The notes under the pieces are model-generated. The model worked only from the letters and a program-made list of their open reading frames with translations. It had not been told where the DNA came from and did not search any database. Position numbers and translations under genes: made by a program. From the NCBI GenBank assembly GCA_046758005.1, contig JBHHZJ010000094.1, forward strand, positions 1 to 13,517: 13,517 nucleotides of DNA. Direction: 5' to 3'. This DNA is from JBHHZJ01 sp046758005. Lineage in GTDB: Bacteria > Pseudomonadota > Alphaproteobacteria > Kiloniellales > J153. This document shows, one piece after another, positions 8,557 through 13,517 of the stretch. Within the stretch, counting starts at the first letter, position 1, and every line of letters starts with the position of its first letter.

Positions 8557-8853
8557 ATGCAAATCCCCGCCAATGCGTTCCCCTTCGGGCCGGGGTTCCT
8601 GCGCCAACCGCAGCCCGGCACCCGGCAGCAGATCGACCCGGAACTCCAGGCCAAGGCCAACGCGCCCGGCGCGCGCGCCGCGGCCAAGCCGGCCGCTCCC
8701 GCGGTCGAGGGCGGTCCGGCCGCGGCCGGTCCCGGGCTGGCGGCCGCGCTGTCCGCCCCGGGTGCGGCGCGCGCCCTGGAGCGGGCGGTCGAGACTCTCG
8801 CCGCCGAGGGCCGCCTGCCGCCGCGCGGCAGCCTGATCGACCTCCGCGCCTGA
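8557..8853 (+). CDS. Small Ala/Pro-rich hypothetical protein, 98 aa
   Basis: I do not recognise this protein. The N-terminus MQIPANAFPFGPGFLRQPQP is followed by a long low-complexity Ala/Pro/Gly linker (about 35-70), then a short predicted helix (ARALERAVETLAAEGR) and a distinct end, LPPRGSLIDLRA. There is no signal peptide, membrane segment or cysteine. It starts 54 bases after the dehydrogenase stop with no strong Shine-Dalgarno. Reasons to think it is real: it fills the gap between two plus-strand genes, its ends are non-repetitive, and the ATG lies soon after the previous stop. In DNA this GC-rich a random 98-codon open frame is common, so confidence is moderate. An overlapping frame from 8540 is less convincing. 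Confidence 0.55.
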   Translation: MQIPANAFPFGPGFLRQPQPGTRQQIDPELQAKANAPGARAAAKPAAPAVEGGPAAAGPGLAAALSAPGAARALERAVETLAAEGRLPPRGSLIDLRA

Positions 8854-8858
8854 TCCGA

Positions 8859-8873
8859 CCCGCGCGGCGCGGG
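8859..8873 (+). terminator. GC hairpin directly after the small gene
   Basis: CCCGCG, a CGG loop, and CGCGGG form a perfect 6-bp stem beginning 6 bases after the stop of the 98-residue gene. There is no T-run. Its position supports the small gene's end and a transcript boundary before the NUDIX gene, but only weakly. Confidence 0.3.
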
Positions 8874-8929
8874 CGACCGCGCCGCACCACGCCGTGCCGG
8901 TCCCCTCCCCCTGGGCCCCATTAAAACCC

Positions 8930-9499
8930 ATGACCACGCCCGGTCCCCGAGCCACCGGATCGCGCCCCGGCGGCCGCTTCGTGCGCGAGGTCCCCGAGGG
9001 CGACGACCGGCCCCGCCTGGTGTGCAGCGACTGCGGGTTCGTCCGCTACGAGAACCCGAAGATCGTGGTCGGTTCGGTCGCGGCCTGGGAGGATCTCATC
9101 CTGCTGTGCCGGCGCGCGATCGAACCGCGCAAGGGCTTCTGGACCCTGCCGGCCGGCTACCTCGAGCTGCACGAGTCCGCCAAGGAGGGGGCCGAACGCG
9201 AGGCCTGGGAGGAGGCGCGCGCGCGGCTCGAGGTCGATCAGCTGCTCGCCGTCTACTCGATCCCGCGCATCAGCCAGATCCAGCTCATCTACCGGGCGCG
9301 GCTGCTCTCGCCCGAGGTCTCGCCCGGGCCCGAGACGGCCGAGCTCGGCCTGTTCGCGTGGCGCGAGATCCCGTGGGAGGCGATCGCCTTCCCCTCGGTG
9401 GGTTGGGCGCTCAACGATTACCGCGAGCTGCGCGGTCAGGCGATCTTCGCCCCGCGCGCCAACCCGCCGGGCGCGACCGGCGACGTGGGCGGGCGTTAG
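8930..9499 (+). CDS. NUDIX hydrolase with N-terminal CxxC remnant
   Basis: A 189-residue NUDIX protein with the start RFVREVPEGDDRPRLVCSDCG, then FVRYENPKIVVG, typical of a group related to ADP-ribose / NADH pyrophosphatases. The Nudix box is at 76-97: G76-x5-E82-x7-R90-E91-x2-E94-E95, which holds the metal-binding glutamates; the usual Gly after EEx is Arg (R97). Only one CxxC (C32, C35) remains of the four-cysteine zinc ribbon seen in NudC-like enzymes. The product should be a cytosolic Mg2+-dependent nucleoside-diphosphate-X hydrolase; the substrate is unknown. The ATG at 8930 is chosen because the upstream frame (GTG at 8894) is not family-like, although neither start has a clear Shine-Dalgarno. 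The gene converges with the EamA transporter, 12 bases apart. Confidence 0.9.
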   Translation: MTTPGPRATGSRPGGRFVREVPEGDDRPRLVCSDCGFVRYENPKIVVGSVAAWEDLILLCRRAIEPRKGFWTLPAGYLELHESAKEGAEREAWEEARARLEVDQLLAVYSIPRISQIQLIYRARLLSPEVSPGPETAELGLFAWREIPWEAIAFPSVGWALNDYRELRGQAIFAPRANPPGATGDVGGR

Positions 9500-9508
9500 C
9501 GCGCCCGC
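9489..9508. terminator. Hairpin between convergent genes, possible bidirectional terminator
   Basis: GCGGGCG (9489-9495) pairs perfectly with CGCCCGC (9502-9508) around a 6-base loop containing the NUDIX stop codon. The 7-bp all-GC stem lies exactly in the 12-base gap between the NUDIX and EamA stops. T-runs are absent on both sides, so the call rests on position and stem strength. Confidence 0.4.
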
Positions 9509-9511
9509 GGA

Positions 9512-10366
9512 TCAGAGCCCCAGGTTGAGCAGCACCGCCCCGCCGGCGACCACGGCGGCAGCGGCGATGCGGTGGCGGCCGAACGGCTCCTTGAGCACCA
9601 GCGCCCCGATCGCCGCGCCGAACAGGACGCTGGTCTCCCGGATGGCCACGATGTGCGCCATGGGCCCGAGGCTCATGGCCCAGATCGTGATGCCGTAGGA
9701 CAGCCCCGCGATGGCGCCGCCGAAGAGCCCCGCCTTGAGGTGGGGCCGGAACACGGCCGCGGCCTGCCCGCGCCGGCGCCACAGCGTGAAGCAGAGCAGC
9801 GGGACCCCCTCGAGCGCAAACAGCCAGCAGATGTAGGTGAGCGGATGGCCGGCGCGCCGGACCCCCATGCCGTCCGCCAGCAGGTAGACGGCGATGCTGA
9901 GCGCGGTGAGCAGCGCGAAGGCGATCGCCTTGGCCTCGCCGTCGCGGACCGGGCCGCGGCGCCGCCAGGACAGGCTCATGATCCCGACGGAGACGATGAG
10001 CACGCCGGCCATCTCGCTCGTGCGGAGGGGCTCGGCGGCGAAGATCCAGGCCTCGACCGCCACGAGCGCCGGCGCGGCGCCGCGCGCGATCGGATAGACC
10101 TGGCTCAGGTCGCCGTGGCGGTAGGCGCCGATCAGAACCGTGAAATAGAGGTAATGCACCAGGGTCGAAAGGATCAGGAACGGCCAACTCGCGGCCCCGA
10201 GCGGGGGCAGGAAGAACAGCGCGGCGATGCTCGGCAGGCCGGGCACGAGCATGACCAAGGTGGTCACGGCCAGTCGGTCCCCGCCCGCCTTGACGAGCGC
10301 GTTCCACGTGGCGTGCAACACCGCCGCGAGCAGGACGAGCAGGAGGACGCCCAGGTCGAGGGCCAT
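9512..10366 (-). CDS. EamA/DMT-family transporter
   Basis: A 284-residue integral membrane protein with about ten hydrophobic segments in two five-helix halves, the architecture of the drug/metabolite transporter superfamily with two EamA domains. Typical details are the first helix with LHATWNALVKAG (17-28), the half-domain end AYRHGDLSQVYPIARGAAPALVA (about 81-103), and the second-half repeat ALSLGP-like motif IWAMSLGPMAHIVAIRETSVLFGAAIGALVLKEPFG. Members export amino acids, nucleotides or other small metabolites by proton exchange; the cargo here cannot be told. The ATG at 10366 is supported by AAGGAG with a 7-base spacer. The gene lies downstream of the Hpt gene on the same strand, separated by about 144 bases holding a hairpin, so separate transcription is likely. 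Confidence 0.9.
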   Translation of the reverse strand: MALDLGVLLLVLLAAVLHATWNALVKAGGDRLAVTTLVMLVPGLPSIAALFFLPPLGAASWPFLILSTLVHYLYFTVLIGAYRHGDLSQVYPIARGAAPALVAVEAWIFAAEPLRTSEMAGVLIVSVGIMSLSWRRRGPVRDGEAKAIAFALLTALSIAVYLLADGMGVRRAGHPLTYICWLFALEGVPLLCFTLWRRRGQAAAVFRPHLKAGLFGGAIAGLSYGITIWAMSLGPMAHIVAIRETSVLFGAAIGALVLKEPFGRHRIAAAAVVAGGAVLLNLGL

Positions 10367-10476
10367 GGCGGGACTCCTTGACCCGCGGGCGGCGCGCGGG
10401 CGGCATCGCGGCGGGCGTCATGGGACCGTAACCGTGGCGGCGATTACACCGGTTCCGCGCTTCGCCGTCCAGGGCG

Positions 10477-10493
10477 CGCCGGGACCTCCGGCG
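10477..10493 (-). terminator. GC hairpin downstream of the Hpt gene
   Basis: CGCCGG and CCGGCG form a perfect 6-bp stem with a 5-base loop, 17 bases past the stop of the minus-strand Hpt gene. No T-run follows. It may mark the transcript end. The rest of 10367-10510 shows no clear promoter for the EamA gene. Confidence 0.3.
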
Positions 10494-10510
10494 AGGCTGG
10501 GCCGGGCCGC

Positions 10511-11281
10511 TCAGGCCAGGCCGAAGTCCGTGATCACCTTGGCGAGGTCGCCGGTCAGGCTGCGCCCCAGCCGGATGATCGGCACGTCCGACGGCAGGCG
10601 CCGCATTTCCGGGTGTTCGCTGGAGAAGCTGGTGAGCAGGGCGAGCCGCAGCTGCTCGGTCGCGGCCATGGCGCGGAAGGCGCGCGCGAGGTCGACGCCG
10701 TTGACCCGGTCCATGACCGCGGCGGTGATCACAAGGTCGGGCGGCGCGCACACCGCCATCTCCATGGCCTCCCACGGCGTGCGAGCCGTCGTGACGCGAT
10801 AGCCGAGGGAACGCAGCTCCCCCACCAGCATGCGGCTGACGGCCCGCGAAGGCGTGATCAGGAGGATTTCGACGTCGCGGGCCTTGCCTTCGAGAATTTC
10901 CACGCTCGGGTGCGCCGGCAGGCGCCGGATCATCTCGCTCGTCCTCCGATCGCCCGCGTCCTGGCCCAGATCGAAGATGCTCCGCAGGCAGTCGAGGAAC
11001 GCGTCGACGTCGGCCACCTGTCGCGGCGTGAGGGCCGAAAGCTGCGCCAGGTAGTCCTCCAGGCGATGGGCGAGGAGCGTGACCGAGGGGAATCCGAACG
11101 ACCCGCCCATCCCCTTCAGGCTGTGTGCCTCCCGGCGGATCGTCAGCAAGCCCTCTTCGCCCACGGGCCCGTCCGAAACGGCCCGTTCCATGGATTCCAG
11201 CCGTTCCCACGCGTCGGCCAGGAAGTCCTGGCGAAGCTGGGCGAGGATCTTGTCGTCCAGGTGAATTGCCGGGTCCGACAT
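10511..11281 (-). CDS. Hpt domain fused to a degenerate (pseudo-)receiver domain
   Basis: A 256-residue soluble signalling protein. Residues about 10-105 are a histidine phosphotransfer domain with the intact motif RREAHSLKGMGGSFGF, H53 being the phosphoacceptor. Residues about 136-256 read as a receiver: VEILLITPSRAVSRMLVGEL, GYRVTTARTPWEAMEMA, PDLVITAAVMDRVNGVDL, LALLTSF, IIRLGRSL. The acidic pocket is replaced by TPS (143-145), the phosphoacceptor Asp expected after VIT is Ala (A187), and the active-site Lys is Arg (R237), so it should not be phosphorylated. The ATG at 11281 (MSDPAIHLDD) is preferred to the in-frame ATG at 11302. It has GGAAAAA about 8 bases upstream, whereas the upper ATG has no ribosome site and lies at the expected transcript start below the TATAAT at 11313-11308. 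The partner kinase is unknown; the PAS kinase in this window is one candidate. Confidence 0.85.
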   Translation of the reverse strand: MSDPAIHLDDKILAQLRQDFLADAWERLESMERAVSDGPVGEEGLLTIRREAHSLKGMGGSFGFPSVTLLAHRLEDYLAQLSALTPRQVADVDAFLDCLRSIFDLGQDAGDRRTSEMIRRLPAHPSVEILEGKARDVEILLITPSRAVSRMLVGELRSLGYRVTTARTPWEAMEMAVCAPPDLVITAAVMDRVNGVDLARAFRAMAATEQLRLALLTSFSSEHPEMRRLPSDVPIIRLGRSLTGDLAKVITDFGLA

Positions 11282-11307
11282 CGGCTTTTTCCGGTAAGGC
11301 ATTGCAG

Positions 11308-11326
11308 ATTATAATTAAATTATTAA
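11308..11326 (-). promoter_or_regulatory. AT-rich promoter region of the Hpt gene with TATAAT
   Basis: On the minus strand this reads TTAATAATTTAATTATAAT, ending in a perfect TATAAT (11313-11308) that would start transcription near 11301, about 20 bases before the chosen ATG. The -35 position (AAACGA) is poor, so an activator may be needed. The 16-base part 11326-11311 matches plus-strand 7175-7190 upstream of the dehydrogenase/DUF2336 pair at 14 positions. Confidence 0.55.
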
Positions 11327-11367
11327 CGGATCGTTTGGCGCAGCGGCGCGCGCGGGCCGCGACCTTT

Positions 11368-11380
11368 CCGGCAAAGCCGG
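11368..11380. repeat. Small hairpin in the divergent region upstream of the acyl-CoA dehydrogenase gene
   Basis: CCGGC, AAA, GCCGG: a 5-bp perfect stem with a 3-base loop. It lies in the 175-base divergent region between the Hpt and acyl-CoA dehydrogenase genes. A -10-like TACGAT at 11413-11418, within the shared octamer TTGTGTAC, is the only plus-strand promoter hint and its -35 is weak. The hairpin may be a regulator site or chance. Confidence 0.25.
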
Positions 11381-11456
11381 TCTTGGCCGGTGTGAGGGAC
11401 GCCGGGCTTGTGTACGATGGCTCGATCGCAGGGCCTTGAACGAGGGGAACAGGCGC

Positions 11457-13160
11457 ATGATCACGGCGCTCGCCCGCGCGCAGCCGCTCGACTATCCGCC
11501 GCAGACGCGCGGGCTGAACTTCTTCGACCTGGACGTCAACCTGCAGCGCCTGCTCTGGCGCCGGGCCCCCGGCCTGCTGGAGCGGCACGAGGCGCGGCTG
11601 GCGGACTTCGGCGCCTGGGTCGGCGGGCCGCTCGACGAGCAGGCGGCCTACAGCGACCGCACCGCGCCGCCGCGCCTCGAGGCCTTCGGGCCGCGCGGCG
11701 AGCGCCTGGGCCGCGTGGTCACCAACCCGGCCTACGAGGCCTGCCATCGGGAGGCCTACCGGCGCGGCATCGTCGGGCTCGCCTTCGGCCCGGACCCGGC
11801 GCCGCACCTGCTGTCCTTCGCCATGGGCTACATGCTGTCCGGCACCGACATTTCGATCCACTGCCCGGTCACCATGACCGGCGCGCTCGCCTACGTGCTG
11901 GACCGCCTCGGGCCGGCGCGCGTGCGCGAGACCTACCTGCCCGAGCTCGTGCGCATGGACGGCAGGACCAAGAGCGGCGGCACCTGGGCGACCGAGCTGC
12001 ACGGCGGCTCGGACGTGGGCGCCACCACGACCGAGGCGCGGCCGGACGGCGAGGCCTGGCGCCTCACCGGGCTCAAGTGGTTCGCCAGCAACGCCGGCTG
12101 CGCGCTTGCCTTCGCCACCGCGCGGCCCAAGGGCGCGCCGGCCGGCGGCAGGGGCCTCGGCTGCTACCTGGTGCCCGATACGCGGCCCGACGGAACGCCC
12201 AACGCGCTCTGGGTGCGCCGGCTCAAGGACAAGCTGGGCACGCGCGCGCTGGCGACCGGCGAGGTCGAGCTGGACGGGGCCTGGGCGCTCGAGGTGGCCG
12301 GGCCGCCCGACGGCCTCAAGGCGATGATGGAGGCCCTGGAGTACAGCCGCATCCACAACGCCGTCGCCGCCTGCGGCGTGCAGCGCCGCGCCTTCCTCGA
12401 GGCCATGTGCTGGGCCAGCCACCGCGAGGCCTTCGGCGCGACCATTCGCGGCTATCCGATGGTGCGCGACGTCCTGCTCGATCTCGTGACCGAGCTCGAA
12501 GCGTGCGCGGCGCTTGCCTTCGAGGCGGCGCTGACCTTCGACGCCGCGCTCGCCGACGAGCGCCGGCGCCCGTGGCTGCGCACCGCGACCGCGTTGGCGA
12601 AGTACCGCACGGCCGAGGAGGGCGTGCGCGCGGCGACGCGCGCCATCGAGCTGGTCGGCGGCAACGGCTACACCGAGGACTGGCCGACCGCCCGGCTGTA
12701 CCGCGACGCCATGGTCCTGCAGGTCTGGGAGGGCCCGGCCAACATCCAGGCGCTCGAGCTCTTGCGCGTGACCGCCGGCAAGGTCCGCGGCGACAAGGAG
12801 TTCCTGACCCGCGTGACGGGGATCGCCGCGGCCCTGCCCGAGGCGCTGGCCGCCGAGGCGGCGGTGCTGCACCGGGCCGCGGAGCGCTGCGCGGAGGCCC
12901 TGCGCTTCGTCCGCCGTCACCCGGATGAGGGGCCGCGCCACGCCCGCCGCCTGCTCGAGATCATGGCCGACGCCCTGTGCGCCGCGCTGCTTCTGGAGGA
13001 GGCGGCCTTCGACCTCAAGGCCGGCGATTGCCGCAAGGCGCTGGTCGCGCGCCGGTTCCTCCACATGCGCTTCGGCGAGCGCTGGCGCGTCGGGCCGGAG
13101 CCCGACCCCGCGCACCGGGCCTTCGACCATATGGTCGGCTACGCCGTGATCGAGCCCTGA
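11457..13160 (+). CDS. AidB-like acyl-CoA dehydrogenase family protein
   Basis: A 567-residue flavoprotein of the acyl-CoA dehydrogenase superfamily, closer in length and motifs to AidB than to the roughly 380-residue classical enzymes. Seen: YMLSGTDISIHCPVTMTGA (125-143), the FAD-binding stretch TWATELHGGSDVGA (176-189), LKWFASNA (206-213), the AidB-like VRRLKDKLGTRALAT (253-267), and the helical C-terminal domain with GGNGYTEDWPTARLYRDA (401-418) and VWEGPANI (423-430), where E425 is at the position of the catalytic Glu. Family knowledge: AidB proteins bind FAD and are linked to alkylation damage in E. coli, but many homologues are uncharacterised or act on acyl-CoAs. The ATG at 11457 follows GAGGGG; a TTG at 11436 in frame is less likely. 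A decarboxylase gene follows after 59 bases, possibly co-transcribed. Confidence 0.9.
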   Translation: MITALARAQPLDYPPQTRGLNFFDLDVNLQRLLWRRAPGLLERHEARLADFGAWVGGPLDEQAAYSDRTAPPRLEAFGPRGERLGRVVTNPAYEACHREAYRRGIVGLAFGPDPAPHLLSFAMGYMLSGTDISIHCPVTMTGALAYVLDRLGPARVRETYLPELVRMDGRTKSGGTWATELHGGSDVGATTTEARPDGEAWRLTGLKWFASNAGCALAFATARPKGAPAGGRGLGCYLVPDTRPDGTPNALWVRRLKDKLGTRALATGEVELDGAWALEVAGPPDGLKAMMEALEYSRIHNAVAACGVQRRAFLEAMCWASHREAFGATIRGYPMVRDVLLDLVTELEACAALAFEAALTFDAALADERRRPWLRTATALAKYRTAEEGVRAATRAIELVGGNGYTEDWPTARLYRDAMVLQVWEGPANIQALELLRVTAGKVRGDKEFLTRVTGIAAALPEALAAEAAVLHRAAERCAEALRFVRRHPDEGPRHARRLLEIMADALCAALLLEEAAFDLKAGDCRKALVARRFLHMRFGERWRVGPEPDPAHRAFDHMVGYAVIEP

Positions 13161-13219
13161 GGCTCGCGCGCGACACGCAATCCGAACCGTCGGCTCCGCT
13201 TTCCGGAAGGGTGTCAGGG

Positions 13220-13517
13220 ATGCAGCAAAGCAAGGACTCCACGGGCGGCTGGGCCGCCGCCCCGCTCAATATGCCGGCCGAGGAGTTCCGCGCGCTCGGC
13301 CACGATCTCGTCGACCGGATCGCCGACTTCCTGGCCACCACGGCGCGGCGCCCGGCGGCGCCGGACCTGACCCCGCAGGCGGCGCGCCGGCGCGTGGGGC
13401 AGGAGCCCCTGCCCGAATCGGGCGCGACGGCGGGGGAGCTGCTCGACCACGCTGCCGACCTGCTGTTCGACGGCTGCCGGCTCAACGGCCACCCGCGCTC
13501 GTGGGGCTACATCATCG
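13220..13517 (+). CDS. PLP-dependent group II decarboxylase, N-terminal 99 residues (runs off window end)
   Basis: The frame opens at ATG 13220 and stays open to the end of the window. It contains MPAEEFRALGHDLVDRIADF, then ...GATAGELLDHAADLLFDGCRLNGHPRSWGYII. This is the N-terminal helical segment of the pyridoxal-dependent decarboxylase family (aromatic-L-amino-acid, tryptophan/tyrosine, glutamate types), in which NGHPR(F/S)WGY(I/F) is near invariant and contributes to substrate binding. The PLP lysine lies outside the window, so the substrate cannot be named. GGAAGG and AGGG lie upstream of the ATG. The position just after the AidB-like gene on the same strand suggests one operon. Confidence 0.82.
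   Translation, partial: MQQSKDSTGGWAAAPLNMPAEEFRALGHDLVDRIADFLATTARRPAAPDLTPQAARRRVGQEPLPESGATAGELLDHAADLLFDGCRLNGHPRSWGYII

Noticed and set aside
8540..8560. TGGCAC at 8540, resembling a sigma-54 -24 element before the small gene
   Set aside because: The matching -12 element is off by one base and would lie only a few bases from the start codon, leaving no room for a transcript leader.
9411..13130. Very long open minus-strand frame (over 1200 codons) antisense to several genes
   Set aside because: It crosses the Hpt and AidB-like genes and changes character to arginine/proline/glycine-rich text. Such frames arise from low stop-codon frequency in GC-rich DNA opposite real genes.

Overview
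The window is very GC-rich, densely coded chromosomal DNA, probably from an alphaproteobacterium of a Rhodospirillales-like lineage. The support is a DUF2336-family protein (a mainly alphaproteobacterial family), an Hpt/pseudo-receiver protein, strong G/C bias at third codon positions, and promoter-like elements with G/C-rich spacers. No rRNA, tRNA, CRISPR array, insertion sequence or phage gene was seen. Most genes are ordinary housekeeping, catabolic or signalling genes.

Layout, left to right. (1) Positions 1-320, minus strand: a MazE-type (DUF3018-like) antitoxin followed by the first codons of a PemK/MazF toxin cut by the window edge, with a near-palindromic operator candidate upstream. 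(2) 321-543: non-coding, with a 9-bp-stem palindrome and a candidate promoter. (3) 544-2915, plus strand: mmsA (CoA-acylating methylmalonate-semialdehyde dehydrogenase) tightly followed by a fumarylacetoacetate-hydrolase-family gene. (4) 3129-4334, plus: a stand-alone pgk with its own promoter candidate. (5) 4402-7059, minus: a two-gene unit, DUF2336 protein then a soluble PAS histidine kinase without a receiver. (6) 7060-7254: a divergent intergenic region with an unusual AT-rich island. (7) 7255-9499, plus: an exported glucose/sorbosone-dehydrogenase-family protein, a small Ala/Pro-rich hypothetical protein and a NUDIX hydrolase. (8) 9512-11281, minus: an EamA/DMT membrane transporter and, upstream of it, an Hpt protein fused to a receiver domain that lacks its phospho-accepting Asp. 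(9) 11457-13517, plus: an AidB-like acyl-CoA dehydrogenase and the start of a PLP-dependent group II decarboxylase, cut by the window edge.

How the parts may work together. mmsA and the FAH gene look co-transcribed and point to breakdown of a branched or dicarboxylic carbon source to propionyl- or acetyl-CoA. The signalling genes are complementary: the kinase has no receiver, the Hpt protein has no working receiver, and a DUF2336 protein is encoded with the kinase. The DUF2336 and Hpt genes also have AT-rich upstream islands sharing a 14-of-16-base motif in otherwise GC-rich DNA. A split phosphorelay is therefore possible, but this is inference. It is the best lead in the window for something not well described.
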